DNA from: Micavibrio sp.
GTDB taxonomy: Bacteria; Pseudomonadota; Alphaproteobacteria; Micavibrionales; Micavibrionaceae
Length of the DNA stretch: 61,967 bases
Assembly: GCA_012960155.1 (NCBI GenBank)
Contig: DUBU01000033.1
Coordinates: 464-62,430 of the forward strand
Reading direction: 5' to 3'
In this document: positions 45,020 to 54,140 of the stretch, piece after piece
Numbering within the stretch: position 1 is the first letter of the stretch
Layout of the letters: each line of letters begins with the position of its first letter
The notes under the pieces: model-generated
Seen by the model: the letters and a program-made list of their open reading frames with translations, nothing else
The model's database searches: none
Told to the model about the DNA's origin: nothing
Translations under genes and position numbers: made by a program

Positions 45020-46150
45020 CTATTCTACTTTTTCAAGGATCACGGCAGCGCCTTGCCCGCCCCCGACACACATCGTGGCCAGACCGTATTTCACATCTTC
45101 GCGCTGCATAAGAGACGCCAGCTTGCCTGTAATACGTGCGCCTGAAGCACCGAGCGGGTGGCCCAGCGCAATCGCGCCGCCATCAATGTTTAGCGTATCC
45201 TGATTAATGCCGAGCTCTTGCACAACGCTCAAGGCTTGCGCGGCAAAGGCTTCGTTCAGCTCGGCCATGCCGATATCGCCCATAGATATGCCTGCGCGCT
45301 TCAATGCTTTTTGTGTGGCAGGGACAGGGCCGATACCCATGATTTCTGCGGCACAGCCTGATACGGCAACACTTTTAATTCTTGCCAGAATCGGCAGATT
45401 ATTCGCTTTGGCATATTCTTCGGAGGCAATCAATGTGAAGGCACAGCCATCTGTTAGCGGCGATGACGTCCCTGCAGTGACAGAGCCATCCTTGTCGAAT
45501 GCGGGTTTAAGACCTGCCAGCGCTTCGGCAGAGGTATCAGGGCGGATACAGCCATCCACCTCAATACCTGAAACGGCCACGATTTCGTCCTTAAAATTAC
45601 CGTTAGCGGCAGCAGTAGCCGCTTTTTTATGAGACGCTGCAGCAAATTCATCCTGCTGTTCACGACTGATCTGGTATTTATTGGCCAGATTTTCTGCCGT
45701 AACGCCCATGGAGATGTAAGCCTGCGGGTAATGCTCCACCAAGCGCGGGTTTGGCATCGGGTTAAATCCGCCCATAGGTATACGTGTCATGGATTCAACA
45801 CCGCCACACAAGAACACATCGCCCGCCCCCATTTGGATATAGCCTGCCGCCATTTGTATTGATGTCATGGATGATGCGCAAAAACGGTTTAATGTTACAC
45901 CCGCGATCAATACAGGCAGATCAGCTAGCTGCACCACAATACGGCCAAGGTTAAAGCCTTGCTCGGCTTCAGGGAAGGCACAGCCCAAAATTAAATCTTC
46001 GATATCATCTGCTTTCACGCCTGTGTCTTTGATCAGATCGCGGACAACGGCTGCTGCCATGTCATCAGGACGTGTTGCGGATAACGCACCTTTATTGGCA
46101 AAGTGAAACGGAGAACGTTTGTAACCGCAAATGACAACTGATTTTTCCAT
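45020..46150 (-). CDS. Thiolase (acetyl-CoA acetyltransferase / 3-ketoacyl-CoA thiolase)
   Basis: A 376-residue thiolase. The acyl-accepting Cys is in VTLNRFCASSMTSIQMAA. Catalytic His in IALGHPLGASGARIT and Cys in LATMCVGGGQGAAVIL are intact. ESMTRIPMGGFNPMPNP resembles the FadA branch used in beta-oxidation more than biosynthetic PhaA. The precise chain-length range cannot be told. No acyl-CoA dehydrogenase or hydratase gene is nearby. AAGG precedes the ATG. Confidence 0.93.
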   Translation of the reverse strand: MEKSVVICGYKRSPFHFANKGALSATRPDDMAAAVVRDLIKDTGVKADDIEDLILGCAFPEAEQGFNLGRIVVQLADLPVLIAGVTLNRFCASSMTSIQMAAGYIQMGAGDVFLCGGVESMTRIPMGGFNPMPNPRLVEHYPQAYISMGVTAENLANKYQISREQQDEFAAASHKKAATAAANGNFKDEIVAVSGIEVDGCIRPDTSAEALAGLKPAFDKDGSVTAGTSSPLTDGCAFTLIASEEYAKANNLPILARIKSVAVSGCAAEIMGIGPVPATQKALKRAGISMGDIGMAELNEAFAAQALSVVQELGINQDTLNIDGGAIALGHPLGASGARITGKLASLMQREDVKYGLATMCVGGGQGAAVILEKVE

Positions 46151-46339
46151 GATAAGGCCTTTCGTGTGAAATACGATAGAATTTGAGTGGTTAGCTTACC
46201 GCGAAGAGGCCACAAAATCCACGGCTTAAAAACAGCAGATGCGCGCTTTATTTTTCTTTGACAACAACGTAAAATTCAGGCAGCTAGAAACACACACTAA
46301 CCAAGTAATTTAACAACACCACAATAATGGAGAACTAGA

Positions 46340-46774
46340 GTGGCCGAAGCAGCAGCAGACCCACGGGGTATGAAAAGAATTTGCACCAGTTGCGGTACCC
46401 GTTTTTATGACATGAATAATCGTCCTATTGTCTGCCCGAATTGCAGTGCAGAGTTTACAGGCGAAGTAAAACCTAAATCCAAGCGCGGCAAAGCGAAAGC
46501 GGACACCGAAGGTCAAGTCAGCAAGAAAACTGCTGCCAATGCCAATACGGATGAAGGTGATGATGAAGATCTCGAGGATGATGACGATGATATGGTTGTA
46601 AGCCTTGATGATGTCGATGAAGACGACGACAACGATGATGACGACGATCTAGGCGATCTGGATCTGGACGATGATGATCTGGATCTGGGTGATGACGACG
46701 ACGATATGGATCTGGGCGATGACCTGGATGACGATGATATCGACGTTGACCTTGACGACGACGACGACAAATAA
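46340..46774 (+). CDS. TIGR02300-type zinc-ribbon protein with poly-Asp tail
   Basis: A GTG start with GGAG seven bases upstream gives 144 residues. Four Cys (15, 18, 32, 35) in CTSCGTR and CPNCSAEF form a zinc ribbon. After a short Lys-rich linker (KPKSKRGKAKA), residues 71-143 are almost all Asp with Leu, Met and Gly (DLDLDDDDLDLGDDDDDMDL), ending in Lys. The family is known from alphaproteobacteria but its role is not. The tail may mimic nucleic acid or bind cations. The matching minus-strand frames are low-complexity shadows. Confidence 0.88.
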   Translation: MAEAAADPRGMKRICTSCGTRFYDMNNRPIVCPNCSAEFTGEVKPKSKRGKAKADTEGQVSKKTAANANTDEGDDEDLEDDDDDMVVSLDDVDEDDDNDDDDDLGDLDLDDDDLDLGDDDDDMDLGDDLDDDDIDVDLDDDDDK

Positions 46775-46866
46775 GTCTTATTTTATGTGCGGTGCGCTGG
46801 TATTCGGCGCTCCGCATTATTTACGGCATAGGCTATATGCCGCATTTTTTTATCAGGAGTAAAACC

Positions 46867-47811
46867 GTGAGCCAACGCAGTGCAGCCTCTTTACGCAAGA
46901 CAGATATAAGGCCGCGCTACGCCCTGATTTCAGCAGCGATTACCACAACCGTTGTTATTTTCCTGATTTGCCTGAAGGCCTACGCGTATTACCAAAGCGG
47001 CTCTGCCAGTGTGATGGCGACTCTTGTTGATTCCGTATCCGACTTTTCAATTTCTATCTGTAGCTTGCTGGCGATCCGTTATTCACTGAAGCCTGCCGAT
47101 GATGATCACCGTCACGGTCACGGCAAGATCGAGGGTTTATTCGCACTTTTTGAATCTTCATTTATTGCCGGTGCGGCTGTGTTCGTGATTTTTGAATCCT
47201 TATCTCGCTTTGCCCGCGGCGAAACGCAGGTTTTTGATCATATGATCGCCATCATCATTATGGGCGTATCAATTATATGCTCTCTGTTCCTGGTACTGGT
47301 ACAGCGTTTAAGCTTAAAATACGCGCCGTCTCTCGCGGTTGAATCCAACAAGGCCAATTACTCCACCGATATCGTTGTAAATATAGGTATTATCGGCGTT
47401 CTGGTCGGTATGTATTACGGTTTGCCGAGCTGGATTGACCCGTTCTGCGCTATTGCCATTGCCTTCTACATGATCTCTACGGCGCGCGGCATTGCCCGCG
47501 AAGGCCTTGACATGTTGCTGGATCGTGAGCTTCCCGGCGAAATCCGCGAGCGTATTACGCGTATTACCCTGACACATAAGGGTGTCATGGGGATGCATGA
47601 TTTGCGCACGCATCGCAGCGGCATGAAAATCTGCGTGTCTTTTGATATCGAGGTCGATGCTGACCTCTCCCTGAACGCAGCGCATGACATCTGCCGCGAA
47701 GTGGAAGAAAGCATTCTGAAAGAATTCCCGAGTGCGGACATTCTAATCCATGTTGATCCGCATAATGATACGACAGATAGCCGCCACCGCGTTGACGGAG
47801 TACATGATTAA
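46867..47811 (+). CDS. Cation diffusion facilitator (CDF) metal exporter
   Basis: A GTG at 46867 with AGGAG at 46855-46859 is the best start (314 residues). The frame extends further upstream without a better site. Six helices and a C-terminal cytoplasmic domain are present. Metal-site residues are in SVMATLVDSVSDFSISI (Asp pair of helix II) and in DDDHRHGHGKIEGL on the helix II-III loop. HRSGMKICVSFDIEVDADLS and LIHVDPHNDT belong to the C-terminal metal-binding domain. It should export zinc, iron or a similar ion against protons. It overlaps glk by one base, so they are translated together. Confidence 0.93.
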   Translation: MSQRSAASLRKTDIRPRYALISAAITTTVVIFLICLKAYAYYQSGSASVMATLVDSVSDFSISICSLLAIRYSLKPADDDHRHGHGKIEGLFALFESSFIAGAAVFVIFESLSRFARGETQVFDHMIAIIIMGVSIICSLFLVLVQRLSLKYAPSLAVESNKANYSTDIVVNIGIIGVLVGMYYGLPSWIDPFCAIAIAFYMISTARGIAREGLDMLLDRELPGEIRERITRITLTHKGVMGMHDLRTHRSGMKICVSFDIEVDADLSLNAAHDICREVEESILKEFPSADILIHVDPHNDTTDSRHRVDGVHD

Positions 47812-48755
47812 TGTCGGTGCTGCTGGCTGATATAGGCGGCACACACGCACGCATCGCGCTTTTCAAAGACAATCATATTGGCGCGGCAACAAAGCATTCC
47901 TTAAAAGACTTCACGGACGCCGCAGCTTTGTTCAAGGCCTATGAAGGTCAATCTGATCGCGTGATGATTGCGGCCGCAGGGCGCCTTGATAAAGACGGTG
48001 TATGGCGCATCGGCAATCATAATGATTGGGAAATCGACCCGAACGCCCTGCGCGGCCTTGGCATTGATCATACCCATTTCATTCACGACTTTGTTGCGCT
48101 GGCGCAAGGGGCGCTCGCGTTACCACAAGACCAGCTGATTACGCTCTACGAAGGCGATGTTGACCATGATCACCAGCGCGTTATAGCGGGTGCTGGCACC
48201 GGCCTTGGCCTTGCGATAGCCACACCGACAGGTGACAGCAGTTTTAAAATCCTACGAAGTCACGGCGGGTTTAATCTTGCCGTTACCCATACCCAAGAGC
48301 AGATGACCGTTGTCAATCTGGTACGCCGCCTGCAAGATACGGGTGAAGCCGTTTGTTACGAAGATATGGTCAGCGGACGCGGCCTGCCAATCCTATATAA
48401 GGCTGTGGCCATGACCCATGGGCTGGATATCGACTGGCCTGCCGAGCCTGATCTAATCGCCCTATCGAAAACAGTCACAGGCGCGCAGACCTTACGCTTG
48501 TTCCATGAATTTCTGGGGTATTTCCTGCAAGGCGTAAGCATTAGCGCCCATGCCACAGGCGGTATTTATCTTGATGGCGGCGTCATCCAGAAGCTTTACG
48601 AGACAGGCCTTTTTGATCTTGAAACAGTGCTAGGTGCGCTCCATCTCTGTGATAATAAAACGGTCAGTGCGATGCTGCGCAATATTCCTGTTTATCTGGT
48701 CAATACCGAGAATGTAGCCCTGCACGGTCTTAGCAAAATGGTGGTTCATGAGTAA
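47811..48755 (+). CDS. glk: Glucokinase
   Basis: It phosphorylates glucose with ATP. A 314-residue protein. SVLLADIGGTHARIALF is the phosphate-binding motif, ITLYEGDVDHDHQRVIAGAG and TGLGLA form the ATP-binding region, GGFNLAVTHTQEQM carries the sugar-binding area, and ATGGIYLDGGVIQKL the ADP-binding loop. Its first codon shares a base with the CDF stop, and its end overlaps the NodB-family gene by eight bases. That joins three genes into one translational unit. Confidence 0.93.
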   Translation: MSVLLADIGGTHARIALFKDNHIGAATKHSLKDFTDAAALFKAYEGQSDRVMIAAAGRLDKDGVWRIGNHNDWEIDPNALRGLGIDHTHFIHDFVALAQGALALPQDQLITLYEGDVDHDHQRVIAGAGTGLGLAIATPTGDSSFKILRSHGGFNLAVTHTQEQMTVVNLVRRLQDTGEAVCYEDMVSGRGLPILYKAVAMTHGLDIDWPAEPDLIALSKTVTGAQTLRLFHEFLGYFLQGVSISAHATGGIYLDGGVIQKLYETGLFDLETVLGALHLCDNKTVSAMLRNIPVYLVNTENVALHGLSKMVVHE

Positions 48756-49500
48756 ATCTGTCTACATCACAATCGATGATACCCCATCAGCCAACAGCGA
48801 TATGATGATCGACTTTCTGGCAGATCACGATATTCAAGCCACGATTTTCTGCCGTGGTGATGGCCTGGAAAGATTCCCGGATGCTGCGATCCGTGCGGTG
48901 CAAAAGGGTCAGATTTTGGCAAACCACAACTATTCACACACGCCTGCAGGGGAACTAAGCTACGAGCAAGCTGTGGCAGAGATCATGCATACCGAGAGCC
49001 TTCTGGACGATACATATGAGCGCGCGGGGGTGAATCGCAACGGTAAGTATTTCAGGTTTCCTTACATCGACCGCGGAGATGGCGACAGATTAGAGCGCCG
49101 CTTCACAGATATCGCCAACGCTGTTGAACGCGGAGAAAATCTAGCGCTCGGCGGCAATAACAAAACAGAACGGATTCAAAAGTATTTGCGTGATAACGGG
49201 TTTACGCAGCCTTATCGTAATGTTACGCACCCGCTTTACCAACACGCTATTGCCAAGGATTATATCGACAGCCTATTTACCTTTTCATCCTGCGACTGGA
49301 TGATGACAGAGCGCCACAAAGGGCAGTGGCAATATAAGACCATCGAGGATCTGAAATTCAAAATCGATGAAGATGCCTATCTGCAAAAAGAGGGCAGCGT
49401 GAGTGTCGCGCTGTTCCATGATCAGGCAGAGATCATAGATGTTTCTATTCATTTGATAGAACATATGGTAGATACTGGTTTCACTTTTTTAAGACTGTAA
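48748..49500 (+). CDS. Polysaccharide-deacetylase (NodB-homology) family protein
   Basis: A 250-residue protein without a signal peptide. The NodB motifs are present: the catalytic base pair in YITIDDTPSANSD (Asp10-Asp11) and the metal His residues in LANHNYSHTPAG (His60, His64). The arginine and tyrosine loop is FRFPYIDRGDGDRL. These enzymes remove N-acetyl groups from chitin or peptidoglycan fragments or act on other amides. The substrate and cytoplasmic or external site are unknown. It overlaps glk by eight bases. Confidence 0.88.
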   Translation: MSKSVYITIDDTPSANSDMMIDFLADHDIQATIFCRGDGLERFPDAAIRAVQKGQILANHNYSHTPAGELSYEQAVAEIMHTESLLDDTYERAGVNRNGKYFRFPYIDRGDGDRLERRFTDIANAVERGENLALGGNNKTERIQKYLRDNGFTQPYRNVTHPLYQHAIAKDYIDSLFTFSSCDWMMTERHKGQWQYKTIEDLKFKIDEDAYLQKEGSVSVALFHDQAEIIDVSIHLIEHMVDTGFTFLRL

Positions 49501-49514
49501 ACGTGGAGTAAGTC

Positions 49515-50546
49515 ATGACTAATCATGCAAAAAAGAACCATTCAAAATTCTATCTGGTCGTTATCGCCGATTATAATGATGATGACGCGCACGGTATTGT
49601 GCACGATAACCTTTACTACTGGTTCGATGACCATGATCTGGACATTTTAGAATATGACCGCGTTGATGTGCGCGCCTTTAACACAGTGCATACAGGATAT
49701 ATGCTGGCACGCCGCGCGCTAAACCCGCTCTCCCCTTCCAGCCGTCAGGTGTTTTTCGTGAACACGGCACCACGCATGGATGACACCGCGAAACGCGGCA
49801 CGAACCAAGGCGAAGGCTTTGTGATGGCAACACTGAAAAACGGCAAGAAGGTCTTTGCTGTAAACAGCGGCTACACGCTGTCTTTTGTTAAAGAGGCGAT
49901 TGATACAGTTCATAAAATGAACGTTCCTGATGACGTTAACGATATCCCGATGCTGCTGGATGCTTTGCAGCGTGAAGGCAATATCGGCGCGGGTCAGTTC
50001 CGTTCAGGTTATGTGTACCCGATTATTACAGCAATTGCGCTCAGCGGCTCTAACGAAAGCATTAGCCCACAGTTTGAAACACTGATCGGTGATGAAATCC
50101 CGCTGGATGCGATTCCTGACATCCCTGATAACACACTTGTGTTCCGTGACGGCTACAAAAACGTGAAAACATCCATTCATCCTGACGAGCTCGTCAACGA
50201 CTTCAATAAATTCGCGGTTGTCGAATGTGAAGGCAAAGAGATCATCGCCCATATTGCCAAGGGTATGTTCAACGTGCCGCTGCACCATTTCTCATTGGCA
50301 CCGGGCAGTACAATTCTGGATTACGGTGATGGTGAATCCCGCCAGTTTGTCGAGATTGCCCTGCGCGGCGGTCATGCTGCCAAAGCGTTTGCCAAGCAAA
50401 TCAGTAATGGCGAGCGTTTTGACCCTGTTGAAGGCAACAGGATCACATGGCGTCTGGCAACCGATGAGGATTTCGATCGTCTGGGCTACGGCAAAGACGG
50501 CCGTCCGCCTGAAGATGTACTCGAAAGCGCCCTGAAACTTAGTTAA
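49515..50546 (+). CDS. Unknown 343-residue protein, faintly like SAM-hydroxide adenosyltransferase
   Basis: I do not recognise this confidently. RQVFFVNTAPRMDDT, a Gly-rich GEGFVMATLKNG, and KVFAVNSGYTLSFVKEAI lie in an order that recalls the DUF62 family (VVDPGVG and the DNGLL region), and the C-terminal part (PGSTILDYGDGESRQFVEIA) could be its beta-barrel. The usual D-x3-R/D-H-x-H motif is not visible. It follows the NodB-family gene after 14 bases, so it probably belongs to the same operon. Confidence 0.4.
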   Translation: MTNHAKKNHSKFYLVVIADYNDDDAHGIVHDNLYYWFDDHDLDILEYDRVDVRAFNTVHTGYMLARRALNPLSPSSRQVFFVNTAPRMDDTAKRGTNQGEGFVMATLKNGKKVFAVNSGYTLSFVKEAIDTVHKMNVPDDVNDIPMLLDALQREGNIGAGQFRSGYVYPIITAIALSGSNESISPQFETLIGDEIPLDAIPDIPDNTLVFRDGYKNVKTSIHPDELVNDFNKFAVVECEGKEIIAHIAKGMFNVPLHHFSLAPGSTILDYGDGESRQFVEIALRGGHAAKAFAKQISNGERFDPVEGNRITWRLATDEDFDRLGYGKDGRPPEDVLESALKLS

Positions 50547-50611
50547 GTTCAGACACCTAATTCGTCATTAGCCACTTTATACCTGCAATAAGGTAGCATT
50601 TAGCAGGGCTA

Positions 50612-50658
50612 AGCTGTCAAAATTTGACAGCTGCCTGTTTAACTTCTATTGGTTAAAC
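50612..50658. repeat. Two consecutive perfect inverted repeats before the 50659 gene
   Basis: AGCTGTCAAA (50612-50621) and TTTGACAGCT (50623-50632) are perfect 10-base arms around a single A. Four bases later GTTTAAC (50637-50643) and GTTAAAC (50652-50658) form a 7-base inverted repeat ending immediately before the ATG at 50659. TTGACA on either strand lies inside the first repeat. They may be an operator for a dimeric repressor and a start-codon hairpin. Confidence 0.7.
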
Positions 50659-51003
50659 ATGTTTGAAATTCTATCACGGAAATTAAAGGCTATTTTCAAT
50701 GATGGTACGAAGAAGCCCGAGATCGGTATGACTTGGGATTGCTTTGGTGTGCTGCATGTAGACGCTTTTCAAATTATTGGTGTGAACGATGATAATACCG
50801 TTGATATTATCGAAACAGGCTGGCCGCGCGGATCACGCATCAAACAGGTTAAATGGCCACAATATCTGGATACTATTCGTTCACTGCTGCCCCGCCATAA
50901 TCATTTAAAATATCTCGGTGTCAGAACTATCACTGATGAAAAAATTGAAGCCGTGAAAGAGTGGCAAAAAATGAAAGATGAGCCACGCCCACTGGATTTC
51001 TAA
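50659..51003 (+). CDS. Unknown 114-residue protein
   Basis: The ATG at 50659 is preceded directly by an inverted repeat and has no Shine-Dalgarno site. The protein is alpha/beta, with GMTWDCFGVLHVDAFQIIGV, IIETGWPRGSRIKQVKW and a C-terminal EKIEAVKEWQKMKDEPRP. No signal or membrane segment. No family recognised. The unusual upstream dyads suggest it is specifically regulated. Confidence 0.6.
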   Translation: MFEILSRKLKAIFNDGTKKPEIGMTWDCFGVLHVDAFQIIGVNDDNTVDIIETGWPRGSRIKQVKWPQYLDTIRSLLPRHNHLKYLGVRTITDEKIEAVKEWQKMKDEPRPLDF

Positions 51004-51088
51004 ATCTATTGCAGGGCATAACCACGGAATGGTGGTATAACATAACTTACCTGTTCTCTTTTCGTTCGGCATGATTTAGGCTGGTGAT

Positions 51089-53890
51089 ATGTCACTCAGC
51101 CCTGCAACATCTGAAAGCACACAAGCGATCACCCTGCCCGATATTCCTATATTGGCGGTGAACACGGCACAGGCTGTTATTCTGACCTCTGACGGTGAAT
51201 TGCAGACCCTGCCCCATGAACAGGCGCGGCTGCTGGTTCACAAAAAGCCAGTGATGGTGTGTCATGCGCCTTACACAAGACATCGTCTGGGCGCAGATGA
51301 TCTATTTGCCTTTGATTTGCTGGAGCTGTTTGCCTTTGTGCATCCTGCGCAATTTGCCGTGCCGACCCCTGTCGGCCTAGCCAAGGCGCTCGGCCTCTCC
51401 GCACCCTCTGATTTCGAAGATTATCCCTTTACCCTGATGGAAGCGGCGCAGGCGCTGCTATCCGATTTGAGTAAAGAAATCAGACCCACAGAGAGTAACG
51501 GCATAAAGAAAGCCGATGTACTGGAGATCGCCCACACTATGGGTCTGAACGGCAAGGGATGGCCTTGGGCGCCATTTGCCTGCCGTGCGCTCGGCCATGA
51601 CTATGATGCCCAAATGCCCATCATGGCCAAGCCTGCCATGAATATCTGGAAACATTTGCCTGAATGGGCGGACCGTGCGCCCGAACCGCCGCCAGCGCAT
51701 GATCCTGTCTCTGCCAAGGAAGCGCAGGAGCGGCTGGAGCAGATGCTGGGCGTTGGTGATAAGAAAGCTGAACTGCGCGAGCAGCAGCGCGAATACACAG
51801 GCCAAATGGCCAAAGCTTTTGCGCCTATGGAAGAAGAAGGCCGCCCGCATGTTGTGCTGGCCGAGGCCGGCACAGGTGTCGGTAAGACGCTAGGCTATCT
51901 GTCGCCTGCTACAGTCTGGGCAGAGAAAAATGACGGCACGGTCTGGATTTCCACCTACACCAAGAACCTGCAGCGCCAGATTGACGGGGAGCTTGATCGC
52001 CTTTACCCGCACCCCGAGGTCAAAAAGGCTAAAGTCACCGTACGCAAAGGACGCGAGAATTATTTGTGCCTGTTAAATCTGGAAGACGTTGTTGCGGGCG
52101 CGGCACTTGCCAAACATATCAATCAAGTGATTGCGGCGGGTATTATGGTGCGTTGGGCTGAAGCTACCAAAGACGGTGATTTGCAAGGCGGTGATTTCCC
52201 GGGCTGGCTTCCCGGCCTACTAGGTTGGCAGTACACACGCGGTCTATCGGATACGCGCGGGGAATGCATTTATTCGGCGTGCGATCATTACCATCGATGT
52301 TTTGTCGAGAAGACCATTCGTAAGGCGCAGCATTCTGACATTGTCGTGGCCAACCATGCGCTTGTGATGATCAAAGCTGCGATCGCCAGCGATGATGACC
52401 CGTTGCCGCCGCGCCTTGTGTTTGATGAGGGTCACCATTTATTTGATGCGGCCGACAGTGCATTTGCGGGTCACTTGACCGCCCGCGAGGCGCATGATTT
52501 GCGGCGCTGGATCCGCGGCGCGGAAGGCGGCAAACAATCCCGTGCACGAGGCTTAAAGCGCCGTGCCGAAGATTTAATCGAAGGCGACAATGAGGCGCTC
52601 GCCGATCTTGATGCGATTCTGCACGAGTCTATGAACCTGCCGGCTTTCGGATGGTCACGCCGCATGAAAGACAAATCCCCACAGGGTGTGACAGAGAAAT
52701 TCCTGATCTTGGTCTATCAGCAGGTTTTTGCCCGCGCCGATGGCAAAAACTCCCCTTACTCTCTCGAAACGCAGACCCATCCGCTTATTGAAGAGCTACC
52801 GGCAGCAGCAGCGGCACTATGTGGCAAATTACGGGATATACAGAACCCTATGCGCAGCCTGTGTGCGCGCCTTCGTAAAAAGCTGCATGAGCAGGCGGAA
52901 ACGCTGGATAGCGATACCCGCAAGCGCCTTGAATCTGTGGCTGCCAGCCTTGAACGCCGCAGTGAGCACAACCTGTCAGGCTGGATCAAAATGCTTGAGA
53001 CATTGCAGGATGATGATACAGACCCGCAATCCGGTTTTGTCGACTGGATGGCGATTGAGCGTGTTGATGGCAAGTCCGTTGATATCGGCCTATATCGCCA
53101 CTGGATTGATCCGATGGTGCCCTTTGCCAAATCTGTCCAGCCTTACGCCCAAGGGATAGGCATTACATCCGCCACATTGCGTGATGCCACCGAGGACGAT
53201 GGCGAAAACTGGCGCGTGGCACGCGAACGCACAGGCGTTAATTTCCTATCGCCTGAACCCTATGAGTTTGCAGTGAAGTCGCCGTTTAATTACACCGAGA
53301 AGACGCGCATCATTGTTGTCAATGACATCAACAAGAATGATCTAGGACAGCTTGCCTCGGCCTACCGCGCACTGTTCAAGGCTTCGGGCGGCGGCGCGCT
53401 TGGTCTGTTTACTGCGATTCAGCGTCTCAAAGGGGTTTATGATCGCATTTCCCATGATCTGGAGCATGAAGGGCTGCCGCTCTATGCGCAGCATGTCGAT
53501 GATATTGATACGGGGACGCTGGTTGATATGTTTCGTGAAGATACCCATGCCTGCCTGTTTGGTACAGATGCCGTGCGTGACGGGGTCGATGTCCCCGGGG
53601 ATTCATTACGTCTGCTGGTCTATGATCGTGTGCCGTGGCCGCGTCCTGATATTCTGCACAAGGCACGCCGCGAAGCCTTCGGCAAGCGTCGTTATGATGA
53701 GCTGATTACACGTTTGAAGCTGCGTCAGGCTTATGGCCGCTTGATCAGAAGCGCTTCTGATAAAGGAGTGTTTGTGATGCTGGATAGTGGCCTGCCCACG
53801 CGTCTTTGCGGTGCGTTCCCTGAAGAAGTGCCCGTGGAACGCGTGGGCCTGGCCGAAGCTGTAGAAATTACAAAAGAATTTTGCAATTAA
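51089..53890 (+). CDS. dinG: ATP-dependent DNA helicase, DinG/XPD family
   Basis: A 933-residue superfamily 2 helicase. Residues 1-250 hold a region resembling a degenerate DEDD exonuclease (ILAVNTAQAVILTSDGEL, HAPYTRHRLGAD). Walker A is AGTGVGKTLGYLSP (260-273). Iron-sulfur Cys residues lie in ENYLCLLNLE and GECIYSACDHYHRC. The helicase motif II is VFDEGHHLFDAAD, and motif VI is LKLRQAYGRLIRSASDKG. Relatives unwind DNA or R-loops during replication and repair. It stands alone, starting 85 bases after the small 50659 gene. Confidence 0.92.
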   Translation: MSLSPATSESTQAITLPDIPILAVNTAQAVILTSDGELQTLPHEQARLLVHKKPVMVCHAPYTRHRLGADDLFAFDLLELFAFVHPAQFAVPTPVGLAKALGLSAPSDFEDYPFTLMEAAQALLSDLSKEIRPTESNGIKKADVLEIAHTMGLNGKGWPWAPFACRALGHDYDAQMPIMAKPAMNIWKHLPEWADRAPEPPPAHDPVSAKEAQERLEQMLGVGDKKAELREQQREYTGQMAKAFAPMEEEGRPHVVLAEAGTGVGKTLGYLSPATVWAEKNDGTVWISTYTKNLQRQIDGELDRLYPHPEVKKAKVTVRKGRENYLCLLNLEDVVAGAALAKHINQVIAAGIMVRWAEATKDGDLQGGDFPGWLPGLLGWQYTRGLSDTRGECIYSACDHYHRCFVEKTIRKAQHSDIVVANHALVMIKAAIASDDDPLPPRLVFDEGHHLFDAADSAFAGHLTAREAHDLRRWIRGAEGGKQSRARGLKRRAEDLIEGDNEALADLDAILHESMNLPAFGWSRRMKDKSPQGVTEKFLILVYQQVFARADGKNSPYSLETQTHPLIEELPAAAAALCGKLRDIQNPMRSLCARLRKKLHEQAETLDSDTRKRLESVAASLERRSEHNLSGWIKMLETLQDDDTDPQSGFVDWMAIERVDGKSVDIGLYRHWIDPMVPFAKSVQPYAQGIGITSATLRDATEDDGENWRVARERTGVNFLSPEPYEFAVKSPFNYTEKTRIIVVNDINKNDLGQLASAYRALFKASGGGALGLFTAIQRLKGVYDRISHDLEHEGLPLYAQHVDDIDTGTLVDMFREDTHACLFGTDAVRDGVDVPGDSLRLLVYDRVPWPRPDILHKARREAFGKRRYDELITRLKLRQAYGRLIRSASDKGVFVMLDSGLPTRLCGAFPEEVPVERVGLAEAVEITKEFCN

Positions 53891-53925
53891 GGCATTACGC
53901 CTCAGTCCTGTAAAAGGCTAGTGGA

Positions 53926-54111
53926 TCAGCCCTTTACAAGCTTGAGAGTTGGCGCTGTTTCTGCAGCTGGTTCCTGTTGTGGCTCTTCTTGCCAATCATT
54001 GTCTGAATAAGCAGAACCGCCCATTACAGCTTCAAACTCAGCTTGCATTTCAGCTGTACCTTCAAATGCTTCACGACCTGTTACGGGATCGTGGATGATA
54101 TACTTAGTCAT
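53926..54111 (-). CDS. Small acidic protein of unknown role
   Basis: A 61-residue protein. GGAGG lies a good distance before the ATG (54111). The N-terminal half begins MTKYIIHDPVTGREAFEG with a Glu/Met-rich helix; the rest is Gln/Glu/Pro-rich. The upstream region holds a Fur-like box and two dyads, so it may be iron- or stress-controlled. No family recognised. Confidence 0.65.
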   Translation of the reverse strand: MTKYIIHDPVTGREAFEGTAEMQAEFEAVMGGSAYSDNDWQEEPQQEPAAETAPTLKLVKG

Positions 54112-54140
54112 GTTATTCCTCCATTACCTGACTCAGTGAT

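Noticed and set aside
46258-46263. TTGACA upstream of the TIGR02300 gene
   Set aside because: No acceptable -10 hexamer at 15-19 bases distance.
46513-46817. Long minus-strand frames rich in Ser, Arg, His and Asp opposite the TIGR02300 gene
   Set aside because: They are shadows of the repetitive GAT/GAC (Asp) codons on the plus strand, with no ribosome binding site or plausible protein sequence.
53896-53935. GGCT/AGCC inverted repeat after the helicase gene as a bidirectional terminator
   Set aside because: Arms are short and bulged, and the T-run is weak; not called.
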